Assembly: GCA_030323885.1 (NCBI GenBank)
Contig: CM059192.1
Span: forward strand, 68,336,785-68,400,784
Source of the DNA: Branchipolynoe longqiensis
Lineage: Eukaryota; Annelida; Polychaeta; Phyllodocida; Polynoidae
Direction: 5' to 3'
DNA length: 64,000 nt
The notes under the pieces: generated by a model
What the model saw: only the letters and a program-made list of their open reading frames with translations
What the model was told of the DNA's origin: nothing
Databases searched by the model: none
Shown: positions 52,067-63,279 of the stretch, one piece after another
Layout of the letters: every line of letters begins with the position of its first letter
Numbering within the stretch: position 1 is the stretch's first letter
Program-made: the position numbers and the translations under genes

Positions 52067-52406
52067 GTCAGTTTTAAAGTAAAGTAAAAAAGTAAAGCTT
52101 GTTTTGCTTAACGACGCCTCTGGAGCGCTTTGATTTTTGTATCATTGGCTATTGGACATCAAACATATAGTCATTCTGTGATATTTCTTTGGATGAAACC
52201 CATTGTTGCCACATAGGCTACTCCTTCTAATAAGCAGCAAGGGGTCTTTTATATGCACTTTCCCACAGACAGGACAGAACTCACCACAGCCTTTGATGGA
52301 CCAAACTGCAAATGGGTCCACTGAGCAGGATCGATAGGATGATCGACAACTTCACAGGAGGACACTCTACCGCCTGAGCTACGTCCCGCTCCCGTCGGTT
52401 TTAAAG
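52067..52406 (-). mobile_element. SINE-B, full length, 13-bp target duplication
   Basis: GTCAGTTTTAAAG (52067-52079) and GTCGGTTTTAAAG (52394-52406) flank it. The reversed head is CTACCGCCTGAGCTACGTCC. The body includes TCTTTTATATGCACTTTCCC and the tail TAAGCAAAACAAGCTTTACT (reverse complement). The tRNA-like head and target duplication fit LINE-mobilised retroposition. Confidence 0.92.
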
Positions 52407-52581
52407 AGCCGCCTACACAACAGTGTTAGGCATGGCGTAGACAACTCATTGTTCACGGCCCGGTGTTATCTTCCACCGGCTGTGTAATTTGAAACCAATT
52501 GTTATCGGCAAGTATCACGACATAAAAACAAAACCGGGAGGACGCGCTAATTAATCGGGGCCCTCTAATCTACAGTCAATA

Positions 52582-53339
52582 GACAAGATCACCGGTCCGA
52601 GTGCGCGTGCACTGAAAACGGCATTGGCAGCAAAGCAAGGGCGTACGGCCAATGAGTTTGCCGATACACATAGGGAAAAACTTCTATTTTATCTTAAATT
52701 AATATAAACAAAATACATAACAATTTGACATAAACATGGATGGATTGATACAATATAATAATATAATGAATATGTTTAAGACACAACTCTCCATAATTAA
52801 GCATTTTGAGCTAAGAAACATACAATTTCAGTCTTTTTACAGGCTGGTGTTTACATCACCATTGATTAGACATCAGTAATTCTTGTTCTAAATATTAAAA
52901 TGTCAAATGTGTCAACAAAAACTTGTTTCAAAGAAATATATAACCAATGTCTGATTAACCCTACCCATTTCCTAACCCAACAAATGTCATTAACCATAGG
53001 ATATAAATAAAAACATGAATTACATGAGTAAAACTGATTCTGGCTATGGCTCTAGCACTAGTTGAGTGCCCAGAATTTTCTCAATCTAAATGCAGATGGT
53101 ATAAGATATGCTGATTATATTGATCTAAATACAATGCTAGATAAAAGATTAATATCTTAATTTATTATATATATATTTTTTAGTTGGTATTTATGTTTCA
53201 AACAAGAGCTGAGATGAGCTGAAACTAGCACATTTCATAACTGCACCCAGTGTCTTACCATTAGACATGTGCTTCGCCGGGTTTGTTTATCTTCCACGCA
53301 TCCCACAATGCACCGCGCGGCTGGAATGGCGGTGTAGTC
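52582..53339. mobile_element. TA-flanked DNA transposon, copy 2 (inverted relative to 42966)
   Basis: It starts GACAAGATCACCGGTCC and ends GGAATGGCGGTGTAGTC, with TA on both sides. It aligns in reverse with 42966-43720 along its length (for example TTATATCCTATGGTTAATGA in one and its complement in the other). Confidence 0.88.
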
Positions 53340-53359
53340 TATTGTCATCTTAAGCCCCC

Positions 53360-54058
53360 CAGGTTGGTTGGTTGGTTGGTTGATTGATTGGTTGGTTGGT
53401 TGGTTGGTTGGTTGATTATGTCTTGTCGTCATCAGGATGGCTACAGAGTTGTGACAGTGCACGCTCATGGCGACTTTATAATGCTGCCCCCCTGGGAAAT
53501 CAGCCCGCCGGCACCATGACCCGATATCACACTAGTCACATTATCCTGGGACTGAGCTAAACCATTCCTTGCCCTATCCTATTATTGCCGAGCGCCAAGC
53601 TAGGAAGCGACAAGTATCAATTTTATATGCGACTCGACTGGGAACCTGAGCGGGACATAGCTCAGGTGGTAGAGTGTCCACCTGTGAAGATGTGGGTCAT
53701 CCGATCGATCCTGCTCAGTGGACACATTTGCAGTTAGGGCTATTTTCCGTTCCAGCCAGTGGTCCATAAGTGGTTCATCAAAGGCTGTGGTATATGTTGT
53801 CCTGCCTATGGGAAAGGACATATAAAAGACCCCTTGCTGCTTATTGGAAAGAGTAGCCTATGTGGCGGCAGCGGGTTTCCTCCAAAGAAATGTGTCAGAA
53901 TGACCATATGTTTGACGTCCAATAGCTGATGATAAAAATCAAAGTGCTCTAGAGGTGTCGTTAAATAAAGCAAACTTTTTTTTTGACCAGGAAGCGAACT
54001 CCCGACCTTCCGCACGCGAGGCCCGTGCTCTACGGATTAGGTCACCGTGCCCGGTTCA
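53360..54058 (-). mobile_element. SINE-A, second head type, with (TTGG)n tail and nested SINE-B
   Basis: GGTTGGTTGGTTGGTTGGTT is an expanded tail (53363-53415). The core follows to about 53647, then SINE-B, and the head resumes at about 53984 (GACCAGGAAGCGAACTCCCG). Confidence 0.88.
53651..53983 (+). mobile_element. SINE-B, full length, nested in SINE-A
   Basis: GAGCGGGACATAGCTCAGGT (head), GATCCTGCTCAGTGGACACA, AAGACCCCTTGCTGCTTATT and GTCGTTAAATAAAGCAAACT. The flanks GACTGGGAA and GACCAGGAA are an imperfect target duplication. Confidence 0.9.
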
Positions 54059-54298
54059 TTTATCTGGTGCATTCCGGGAACAAATGATACCTGTCTGTGC
54101 AGGGGGCTTGAGTCAAAACAACAATGAAGTTCCCAGAAATGGGAAGTGGTTTATAATTAGGCCTGTGGATCGTTTGTGTTTTATTATTTTGCATTCTTGT
54201 TTCATTGTGTAAGTTCACAATAGCCGGAGGAAATCGTTCGGTGTAGGAGTGGGGGGGGGGGGGGCTTACTCCTGAAGGCATTTGTAAAGATTACTCGT

Positions 54299-54402
54299 AC
54301 ATACGTACGTACGTACGTACGTACGTACATACATACATGCATGCATGCATACATGCATACATGCATACAGACACGCACGCACGCACGCACGCGCACACAC
54401 TG
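54299..54402. repeat. Compound microsatellite (ACGT/CATA/CATG/CGCA)n
   Basis: ACGTACGTACGTACGT passes into CATACATACATGCATG and ACGCACGCACGCACGC, ending in a CA tract. It abuts SINE-A. Confidence 0.95.
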
Positions 54403-54411
54403 CGCACTCTG

Positions 54412-54657
54412 GTGACTTTATAGTGCTGTCCCACTGGGAAATCAGGCTGCCAGTCCCATGACCTAATATCCCACTCAGCCACATTATCCTGACACTGAGC
54501 TAACCAGTCCTTGCCCTATCCTATTAATGCTGAACACCAAGCGAGGAAGTGACAAGTATAAATTTGTATGTCATTGATTTGACTCGACCGGGAATCGAAC
54601 TCCTGGTCTCCCGCACGGAAAGCCTGCGCTCTACCGATTCGGCCACTGCATCCGGTG
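54412..54657 (-). mobile_element. SINE-A, second head type, tail truncated
   Basis: GACTTTATAGTGCTGTCCCA through the core to the head CCGATTCGGCCACTGCATCC. Confidence 0.88.
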
Positions 54658-54804
54658 CCATGTATGTGTGTATTTGTAGATATCTAGAATCTTATTTGAA
54701 GAAATGCCTACAGGCTGTATATGTATATATATATATATACACAGGAACAAATTGTGTGTGTGGGCGGAAGAGGCAGAGTATGTTAGACAGACGGCCTCTC
54801 ACCC

Positions 54805-54872
54805 ATGGAGCGCTCCGTCCTGATATGACCTTAGATGTTGCTAGGACGTAAAACAACAACAAACAAACAAAA
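54805..54872 (+). mobile_element. SINE-A T1 tail fragment
   Basis: CGTCCTGATATGACCTTAGA to GTAAAACAACAACAAACAAA. Confidence 0.8.
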
Positions 54873-55321
54873 ATCCATGGAGCGCGTGTAATCTCAGAAC
54901 TACAAGAAAGCCGCAAGGCCGACGCCCTCCTTTACTTACTTGCATCGCTGGTATAGTCTTGGGGTTTTCGCAGCGCCCCCTAGCAAGATAAGTGAGTTTT
55001 ATGCCACAACATCAATAACTTGGTTTTCGAAGTATTCACGCAAGCACTACTTCAAATTAGACTTATTCTGTCTTGTGGATCGATTTTAAATCAGTGTTTC
55101 TGTTAGGCATGAATAAATGCTCATATAGGTTTATGCACTTTGAACGCTAAGTACTGAGATTTGTGAATGCATCAAATTCCCCCCCATTGTTACTTAGACG
55201 CTTATTTTTGTGAATTGATTGGTTAGATCATTATATGGCTTTAGCAGTTACATCTAAGCTATTACAGTGTTATCAATAATATTTAATTATACATAAATAT
55301 ACAACAGAATTGGAGTACTTC
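54873..55321. other. No gene recognised
   Basis: Unique AT-rich sequence. Confidence 0.4.
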
Positions 55322-55379
55322 AGGTCAAACCAATGACTTGAAAATTAATACTTGTCGCTTCCTAGGCAGGCCCTCGGCA

Positions 55380-55448
<69 letters not shown>

Positions 55449-55650
55449 TAGGATAGGGCAAGGAGTGGTTGGCTCAGTGTCAAGATAATGTGACTGAGTG
55501 GGATATTAGGTCATGGTGCTGGCAGCCTGGTCTCCCAGTAGGGCAGCACTATAAATTCGCCATGAGTGCATACTGTTACAAGTCGGTACCCATGCTGATA
55601 TGACCGTAGATGTTGCCAGAACGTAAAACTCCAACAACGAACCAACCTCT
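55322..55650 (+). mobile_element. SINE-A with internal (ATT)n expansion
   Basis: CAGGTCAAACCAATGACTTG and the core to CCTCGGCATT, then about 20 ATT units (55378-55446), then ATTAGGATAGGGCAAGG and the T1 tail. The expansion starts at the GCATTATTAGG site. Confidence 0.92.
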
Positions 55651-55853
55651 TATAGTTCTATGATATAATATAGTCCAGTAGTGAGGGTGGGGGCTGGTTG
55701 TGTGTGTTTTGAGTGAGCATTAGAATGGCATTAGCTAGGATTTGTAGGAACATTATACTAGGCCTTTGCTCGGGCATAGCGAACTGTCTGGTTCTTTCTG
55801 AGCTTGCATTCCCTGCGGCCATACATGCATCCACTCACAGTTGTCGGACCCTG
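55651..55853. other. No feature recognised
   Basis: Short unique spacer. Confidence 0.4.
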
Positions 55854-56115
55854 CAGGGAACATTTAGTTTGGTATCGTGTCATGAATCACGATACACGTT
55901 ATGTAGATCGCTAAGCAATTTCCAAATTGATTAGCAATTGTTGCTAATCAAAAGTTTCAAAACAAAATCCTCCCTGTGTGTGTATACGTTACACAGGGAA
56001 CATTTTGTTTGGTATCGTGTTGTGAATCGCGATACAAGTTATGTAGATCGCTAATCGATTTCCAAATTGATTAGCAATTGTTGCTAATCAAATTTTCAAA
56101 ACCTAATGCTCCCTG
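55854..56115. mobile_element. Tandem pair of 122-bp CAGGGA...TCCCTG mini-elements
   Basis: Units 55854-55976 and 55994-56115 start CAGGGAACATTT and end in TCCCTG. Each holds two hairpins: GTATCGTG...CACGATAC or its GTATCGTG/CGCGATAC variant, and TTAGCAATTGTTGCTAA. They differ at a few positions and are separated by 17 bp. The ends look hAT-like. Confidence 0.75.
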
Positions 56116-56260
56116 CCCTGCCAGTATTACCCAACACCCATTAGTGTTCAGTTGCTTTATGTAGAAGCGCAAGCACAACCACTGTTGTTGCATTCGGAGC
56201 AGTCGTGCACAGTCACAAGCTGCTAATAACTGACCCGTGAACTGTGCACCTCGGCGATCA

Positions 56261-56284
56261 CTGCCTGCCCGTTTGGGCAGGCAG
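56261..56284. repeat. Perfect hairpin CTGCCTGCCC-GTTT-GGGCAGGCAG
   Basis: Ten-base arms with a four-base loop, in otherwise unique sequence. Confidence 0.85.
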
Positions 56285-56514
56285 TCAACCGTGACCCAGT
56301 GGCGACTGGGTACGCGGAGACCAATCCTCGCTGAAAGGGCTGAAGCCTGCCGTGCTGCCAATATTGCACGCTCAGATGTGTTGCATATTGCGGGCGGCTG
56401 GTGCCAGTCATGGCAGGCAGTAAGTAAGTCTGTGTACGTATGTCAATCAGTATGGACATTGCACAGGAGTTGGGTCGCCGCTACCTGACTGACATGAGGA
56501 GCAGGCGGCGGCAA

Positions 56515-57260
56515 GCGGACAGGCATACAGTGAGTGTTTGTGTGTGTTGGCGTGCATACTGTGAGTGTTAGCGTGCATACTATGAGTGTTAGTGTGTGTT
56601 AGCATGCATACTGTGAGTGTTAGCATGTTAGCATGCATACCGGGAGTGTTAGCATGCATACTGGGAGTGTTAGCGTGTGTTAGCATGCATACTGTGAGTG
56701 TTAGCATGTGTTAGCATGCATACCGTGAGTGTTAGCATGCATAGCATGAGTGTTAGAATGTGTTGGCGTGAGTTGTTAGCTGGTGTTAGCATGCATACCA
56801 TGAGTGTTAGCATGTGTTGTTAGCATGCATACCATGAGTGTTAGCGTGTGTTGTTAGCGTGCATACTATGAGTGTTAGCATGCATGCTGTGAGTGTTGGC
56901 GTGTGTCAGCATGCATACAGGGTGTGTTAGCGTGCATACCGTGAGTGTTGGCATGTGTTGTTAGCTGGTGTTAGCATGCATACCATGTGTGTTAGTGTGT
57001 GTTTGGTGCATGTTGGCGTGTGTTAGCGTGCATACCATGAGTATTTGTGCGTATACCGTGACTGTTAGCATGTGTTGGTGTGTGTTGTTAGCTGGTGTTA
57101 GCGTGCAAACAGTGAGTGTTACTGTGTGTTGGCATGTGTTCGCGTGCATACCATGAGTCTTAGTGTGTATACCGTGAGTGTTAGCATGTGTTAGCGTGCA
57201 TACCATGAGTGTTAAGCATGTGTTAGTGTGCATACCCTGAGTGTTAGCGTTTGTTGGCGT
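56515..57260. repeat. Minisatellite based on GTGAGTGTTAGCATGTGTTAGC
   Basis: Irregular units of about 20-40 bp combine GAGTGTTAGC, ATGTGTTAGC and ATGCATACC. At least 20 units. Open frames here are low complexity. Confidence 0.93.
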
Positions 57261-57898
57261 GTGAATGTTCAGCAGCTACTACCTGATACAAGTGACATGG
57301 GCCCTGTGAAATATATTGGTGGAACGATGGTGCATTCTAGAAGCCGATGGAACTGTCTCCTCCCCCCCCTCTCAACCACACACCCACCCGCCTGCCTCCC
57401 ACCCCCTCTTAAATTCAGAGCAATACCGAGTTTATTAGTTACTCCAATTTCTAATCAAACTAATTAAAATGAAGGTAAAATGGCAGGTTCGCTATGTATG
57501 GCAATGAAAAATGCTAGAAAATGTGTTTCTATTAGATTAACTATTATGTATATTGTGGGTGTGGGTGTGGGTGTGGGTGTGAATAAATCCAATGTATACC
57601 ATGTCAAAATGTCTGGTGTGTATCTGCATTTGGCGTCGACCTGGGTACCATGTTTTGCTCCTATATAACTCAGTGTTTGATATTATTTTATTGTTATTAT
57701 TATTATTATTATTATTTTGACTAGTGAATCATGTCAGGTGCACCAAGCCTCTTCCAGGGGTGTTGCATAATGGGATATGGGACGTGAGCAATCCTGTTTG
57801 GTAAAGAACTACGTAAGCAACAGTTGGATATAGTATTGATATATTTAGGTTCAAAGTTGAAAGTTATGAAATGATCTGCCTGAGTAGTTCTAATTTGC
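57261..57898. other. No gene; (GTGGGT)n at about 57557-57581 and (ATT)n at about 57692-57716
   Basis: Two short microsatellites in unique sequence. Confidence 0.6.
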
Positions 57899-58213
57899 AC
57901 ACCGGGCGAGATGGCCGAATCGGTAGAGTGAGGGCCTCGCGTCCAGGAGTTCGGGAGTTTGGTTCCCGGTCCAGTCAAACTGATGACAAATTGATACTTG
58001 TCGCTTCCTCGCCTGGCGCTCGGCATTTTTAGGATAGGGCAAGGACTGGTTAGCTCAGTGTCACTGAGTGGGATATCGGATCATGGTGCCTGATTTCCCA
58101 GTGGGGCAGCACTATAAAGTTTCCATGTGTATGCACTGTCACAAGTCGGTGCCCGTCCTGATATGATCTTAGATGTTGCCAGAACGTAAAACTCTAACAA
58201 CCAACCAACCAAT
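57899..58213 (+). mobile_element. SINE-A, second head type, T1 tail (CCAACC form)
   Basis: The head ACCGGGCGAGATGGCCGAAT, B-box GGAGTTTGGTTCCCGGTCCA, the core, and the tail GAACGTAAAACTCTAACAAC and CAACCAACC. Confidence 0.9.
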
Positions 58214-58535
58214 CCCATTGGGAGGTTCGAATCCGATTCTCACCCAGCCATCTTATAGCTTGCAGCGAGATAGCTAGATACAACTGATTATCTACTTTAG
58301 TGGCGAAGTACTGGTTCTGTATGCTAGATGTTCGATAGCCAATGGTGCTATGCCTTCTTAATTCTTTTGTTATGTTACCACATTTTCTTTCCTGTATATG
58401 CTTTTGCAAGGAAATTATGGATTGAAATTGTGGTAGGGAATATATTTAATTAAATTAAGTATCAACTGTCACTTGCTGTATGTATGTATGTGTTCCAGTC
58501 CTTCACCCTCTCATAGCTGCTCACAACACAAGTTA

Positions 58536-58787
58536 TAGTTGATCTAAAAAGGAAAGTTTGTTTTATTTAAAGACGCCTCTACAGCACATTGATTTTCATC
58601 ATCGGCTATTGGACATCAAACATATGGTCATTTTGACATTTCTTTGGAGGAAACACGCTGCCACTGCATAGGCTACTCTTTCTGATAAGCAGCAAGGTGT
58701 CTTTTATATGCACTTTCCCATACACAGGACAGCACATACCACAGCCCTTGGTGAACCAGTTGTGGACCACTGGTTTAGTTGATCTAA
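58536..58787 (-). mobile_element. SINE-B, 5'-truncated, 12-bp target duplication
   Basis: TAGTTGATCTAA at 58536-58547 and 58776-58787 flanks the copy. The body includes ATCGGCTATTGGACATCAAA and GATAAGCAGCAAGGTGTCTT. The head is absent. Confidence 0.92.
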
Positions 58788-58817
58788 GGTGAACTATTTG
58801 CAGTAAAACTCCAGCAT

Positions 58818-59243
58818 GCAAGCAACTAGGTACAAGATTCACCCCGTACTGCTGCAGGAGGGGTGCAAACCAATCCTATGTAAAAGGTGGCGAAAATGCG
58901 GGTCAAAGAATTGAGACCCTAATTTCACAATCTAAGAAGCAACATTTATTCTTTACATATGTATTATTGAGAACCCGCTACCTTTGAGTTGAAAAATATA
59001 ATATAATATCTAGTTTAATAAGATTTAAAAGTGAAATCGACGGCGTTCTGCGGCCGCCATCTTGTCTTTTTGCATTCTCTCCCATTTCACCAACTCTGCG
59101 CCTATATAAGTATCCATTTGATACTGGAGCCACAGTTTCTAGGTGATGTTCCATACTAACGCTATTTTCGCCCGTATTTATATAAGGCTGATCTTCACCC
59201 GTGTACTACAAGTACCGGGTGAATCTTTTATCTAGCAAGCAAC
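58818..59243. mobile_element. MULE-type MITE with 9-bp target duplication, copy 2
   Basis: GCAAGCAAC at 58818-58826 and 59235-59243 flanks the element 58827-59234. The right end GGGTGAATCTTTTATCTA equals that of copy 1; the left end TAGGTACAAGATTCACCCC is slightly diverged. The interior (GCCATCTTGTCTTTTTGCAT) is the reverse complement of 17468-17864. Confidence 0.88.
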
Positions 59244-60237
59244 CAGTCCACTGGTGAAAGCGGCTGGGTTGATGAACATCATCTATTATGTTAATGTTAA
59301 CGGCAACCAGTACCACTATAAATAATGTAGCGCAACTTGCATGACTGCTGGCGTATTGCAGCCACAAGTTAACATCATTCTTTTCAAAAGACAGTGCCCA
59401 GAGGGTGCTGGCAACAACTAATTCATAGCTAGACATTGCATATGATTAACAATGTAAAGCGATGTTGTGGAATGTCCTTGGTACACATACATAAATATAA
59501 CTGCTCTTCTTAGTATTTTTGTTATATTCAATAAATTCATGCACTTGCATATGTCTGCCCATATATCAATTATGTTATTCGTTGGAAATGAACCTGTTTA
59601 TTATAATGGTGTTTATTTAGTGTTATTTAATTTTTAAATCAACATTTTGTAAAGATAATAAGGTAGTTATTAGTTTATTCTAATTTTGGAGGCCTTGATG
59701 CTGGACCTCACTGAACAGCAGTTCAACTATAATTTTTAATTAAAAAAAAAGAAGCATATTACTGTGTTGTACATTGTAGTAGCGAGTGGTATATAATTTC
59801 TGCGGGCGTAAGATAGGTTACATTAAATGTGATTTGTAGATGTTGATCCACCAATGGTGGCGGCAATTGGAATTGGAGGGATGGGGTGGGGTGGGCTGTG
59901 TAGATTTGGCGTTCTGCCGATCACGTGGGTGGAGATAGCAGCTCATCTCTGGGGAGGGATAGCTAACTAGCACAATCATGCGGAGAGGGGGGGTAGGTTC
60001 TTGCCGGGTCTCAGTTTCCCGCCAACAAACAAATGTGCTGACGTCGGATAAGTCTGGTTGGTTTCTGCGGTTTTGTCAGCGAGTTGTGACCGATTTAAAA
60101 GTGCAGTCCTTGTGCTAAGGGGCCATCCAAAGTTGTCAACATTTTCAAGATAGTACAAAAAGTATTTTTCCGCACCCCTTTTTCTCCCTCCCCCACCCCC
60201 CCTCGCCCCAAGTAGTACACATTAATATTTTACTACA
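59244..60237. other. No gene recognised
   Basis: Unique sequence with one GGGGTGGGGTGGG tract near 59881. Confidence 0.4.
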
Positions 60238-60846
60238 GACCAAAATGGGGTGGCTGAATGAGTTGAGTGACCGCCTCCCGAGTGTAATCCTTGGTTTTGT
60301 TTTTCTTTTGTTTGTTGTTTACATCCTAGCAACATCTAAGGTCATATGAGGACAAATACCGACTTGTGACAGTGCACACTCATGGCGACTTTATCGTGCT
60401 GTCCCACTGGGAAACCAGGCTGTTGGCACCATGACCCGGTCGATGTCCCACTCAGTTACATTATCCTGACACTGAGCCAACTAGTCCTTGTCCTATCCTA
60501 ATAATGCTGAGCACCAGGCTAGGAAGCGACAGGTATCAATTTTTAAGTCATTGGTTTGACTCAACCAGGGTTCGAACCCACGATCTACCAGCACGGGAGA
60601 CGGACGCTCTAACTCATTCGGCCATCCTGTCTGGTCGTAAACCTTGAAGTCTCGGTAATAACTTAAAAGTTGATCTGTGTCACTCCCTGACCTGGTGTTC
60701 GACATCACTACGCGTCCTTATGATTTCAGATGTTGCTAGGACGTAAAACAACTTCGACATCACTAGGATAGGGCAATGGGGGAGTGGAATCAGGAAGACC
60801 AATGGTCTGCGATTGAATATTCCCCTGCTTCATCAACTGATGTACT
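60238..60846 (+). mobile_element. SINE-A (T2) with a nested reverse SINE-A (T1)
   Basis: The plus copy starts AAAATGGGGTGGCTGAATGA, is interrupted at 60302-60640 by a complete minus T1 copy (TTGTTGTTTACATCCTAGCA to CTCTAACTCATTCGGCCATC), and resumes to GGGGGAGTGGAATCAGGAAG and CCCCTGCTTCATCAACTGAT. A second T1 stub (GATGTTGCTAGGACGTAAAA) lies at about 60731-60751. Confidence 0.85.
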
Positions 60847-60847
60847 A

Positions 60848-60957
60848 TCATGCGGGTGATGAAAATGGGAAATATTATGCCTAGAGCAGGATTCGAACCC
60901 ACACTTCTTGTAATTCCGGGGCCAGCATGCTAACCATTACACCACCCAGACTCCCTG
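60848..60957 (-). mobile_element. SINE-D copy 3
   Basis: ATGCGGGTGATGAAAATGGG to CCATTACACCACCCAGACTC. The internal GCAGGATTCGAACCC is the B-box in reverse. Confidence 0.78.
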
Positions 60958-61107
60958 ATACAATGACCCTGTCAACACTTACCTGTGATTTCTTGCCAGC
61001 AGCTGCTTGTCAGCCCTATTATTATTAAAGTTGTCGCACAGTTCGATGTGTGTTGGCTGGCACCTGGTGGTGCATTGACTGTTCCCTCTCTAATCTCAGC
61101 AGCTGCT

Positions 61108-61605
61108 NNNNNNNNNNNNNNNNNNNNNNNNNNNNNNNNNNNNNNNNNNNNNNNNNNNNNNNNNNNNNNNNNNNNNNNNNNNNNNNNNNNNNNNNNNNNN
61201 NNNNNNNNNNNNNNNNNNNNNNNNNNNNNNNNNNNNNNNNNNNNNNNNNNNNNNNNNNNNNNNNNNNNNNNNNNNNNNNNNNNNNNNNNNNNNNNNNNNN
61301 NNNNNNNNNNNNNNNNNNNNNNNNNNNNNNNNNNNNNNNNNNNNNNNNNNNNNNNNNNNNNNNNNNNNNNNNNNNNNNNNNNNNNNNNNNNNNNNNNNNN
61401 NNNNNNNNNNNNNNNNNNNNNNNNNNNNNNNNNNNNNNNNNNNNNNNNNNNNNNNNNNNNNNNNNNNNNNNNNNNNNNNNNNNNNNNNNNNNNNNNNNNN
61501 NNNNNNNNNNNNNNNNNNNNNNNNNNNNNNNNNNNNNNNNNNNNNNNNNNNNNNNNNNNNNNNNNNNNNNNNNNNNNNNNNNNNNNNNNNNNNNNNNNNN
61601 NNNNN
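61108..61605. other. Assembly gap (N)
   Basis: 498 N. Reading frames across it carry no information. Confidence 1.
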
Positions 61606-61607
61606 CG

Positions 61608-61875
61608 TTTGATTCTAAAGCCCCTTCACACCTCGCCGGATTGAGGAAACGGAAAGAAACCGAACAAAGCCCGTTGATATCTGGCAAAGTCCAGTTTGTG
61701 TCTGTTGATATCCGGCCCGATCCGTTACAGGTTTTGAACAAGCACAAAACTTGGAACGGATGCCGCCGGATTGATGTCTACAGTTCTTGTCTGGTTTGAG
61801 TCTGTTTATTCTGCTTACCGTTGGCTATCCGTTCATGTCCGTTTCATGTCGGTTCGTCCAGCGGCCTTTGACCTA
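61608..61875. mobile_element. Harbinger-type MITE, right end missing
   Basis: TAAAGCCCCTTCACACCTCG and GCCGGATTGAGGAAACGG resemble the left end of 51070-51503. The interior shares CCGGA/CCGTT motifs and ends CAGCGGCCTTTGAC without a TIR. The left end abuts the assembly gap. Confidence 0.65.
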
Positions 61876-61944
61876 ATATCGCAACATTTTGACACATTTT
61901 GATACTTATCACGCCCAAACACCCGGACTAGACAATGAGGGCTT

Positions 61945-62158
61945 TAGAAATGATTTACAAAATTGATACTTGTCACCAGGACTGGTTAGCTCAGTATGAG
62001 GATAATGTGACAGAGTGGGAAATTGGGTCATGGTGCCGGCGGCCTGGTCTCCCAGTGTGGCAGTGCTATAAAGTCACCATGAGTGCACACTTTCACAAGT
62101 CAGTACCTGTCCTGATATGACCGTTGATGTTGCCAGGATGTAAACCACAAACAAACAT
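61945..62158 (+). mobile_element. SINE-A, head missing, T1 tail
   Basis: TTACAAAATTGATACTTGTC with a deletion to CCAGGACTGGTTAGCTCAGT, then GTTGCCAGGATGTAAACCAC. Confidence 0.85.
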
Positions 62159-62181
62159 ACATACCAATACTATATAGTGTT

Positions 62182-62211
62182 GGGGGGGTTGGGGGGGTTG
62201 GGGGTTGGGGG
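62182..62211 (+). repeat. G-quadruplex-type motif, four long G runs
   Basis: G7-TT-G7-TT-G5-TT-G5, directly 3' of a SINE-A. Confidence 0.85.
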
Positions 62212-62304
62212 CATACATGCATCCTAGAAACCTCTTGATTGGCAATGGTTTAAATGTGCGTGAAACTGAATTCGTTATGATTCAAATGTTGTGGAAGACA
62301 GCTA

Positions 62305-62404
62305 CAGTAAAACCTCTATAAAACGACCGACCATGTGTCCATCTTTAAGTCGATATGGGGGGGGGGGGGGGGTCGATCGGTTAGGGAGGTTTTAATTTTA
62401 CTGT
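62305..62404. mobile_element. pogo/Tigger-type MITE, internally deleted, with poly-G
   Basis: ACAGTAAAACCTCTATAAAA to GGTTAGGGAGGTTTTAATTT. The centre is replaced by a run of about 17 G near 62356. Confidence 0.75.
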
Positions 62405-63014
62405 ATATAGCATGCGTACAAATCTCTTATGGTCAGCGATAAAAAGTTATATACTGTATTTAAGTACTCGGTAAAATGAGCTGATATAAGGACTATAATA
62501 ATATTATACGTATATAAAGTGCCGGAGTAAACGTCTAATAATAAATATATTCTCCGAGAGCTTATATATATTTTGTAATGTCTAATAATCTCCAACTGCT
62601 GGCCGGTGCCTGCAAGCCTGGGACTACTCGATAGTGATGCCAGCGCTGGCTTCCCCTGCCTGATCGCCATATTTCACCAGTGTGTACCCTGATTTAGAAC
62701 TTTAACTGGTAAGCATCTATTGCTATCCAAGACGAGCAATAAAGATTGTCCATCCCATATCAAGTACGCTTCTCTCCTTTGTTTGTATGTCGGCAAATTT
62801 ATATATATATATATCCTCCGGTGCGACTGACACTGGTCTACATCCGGTGGAGCCGAAGAGGGTAGGTGGAGCCACCGGTACAGTGTTGGGTCTTACGGAG
62901 TATAACAAATAATAGTAATAATAATTAACCCTTACGTATCTTTATACTCGCATAATTCGTTATACATCACATTATATATATATATATATGTATTCGAGAG
63001 TGATCTATTTTATG
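62405..63014. other. No gene; TA microsatellites near 62801-62814 and 62972-62990
   Basis: AT-rich, no ORF. Confidence 0.5.
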
Positions 63015-63262
63015 TAGCAGTCACACTACGACGAGAAGCAGCGGCGACAGACCTGCGACAGCGACTACCGGTCTGTCGTCGATTGTCGCGCAGCTGTCGC
63101 CGCGGCACCCCCGCAGCACCTCCAGTTTCTCCACTCTTTCTCGACTGTCGCCGGGTTGTCGTGGGGATTTTGGACATGTTGAAAAACTTCTACGACAGCT
63201 GACGACAGCCGAGGTTGCGGCACTGTCGCGGCACTGTTGCGGCACTGTCGTCTTGTCGTTAA
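63015..63262. mobile_element. Possible TIR element rich in GTCGC/GCGAC
   Basis: GCAGTCACACTACGACGAGA at the left resembles Harbinger-type ends (CAGTCACAC). The right side is GTCGTCTTGTCGTTAAGCTG. The interior alternates CTGTCGCC and GGCGACAG. The boundaries are not proven. Confidence 0.4.
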
Positions 63263-63279
63263 GCTGTAGTTGCTTCTCT

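Noticed and set aside
60985..61799. ORFs spanning the N gap
   Set aside because: Open only because N positions are untranslatable; no evidence of coding on either side.
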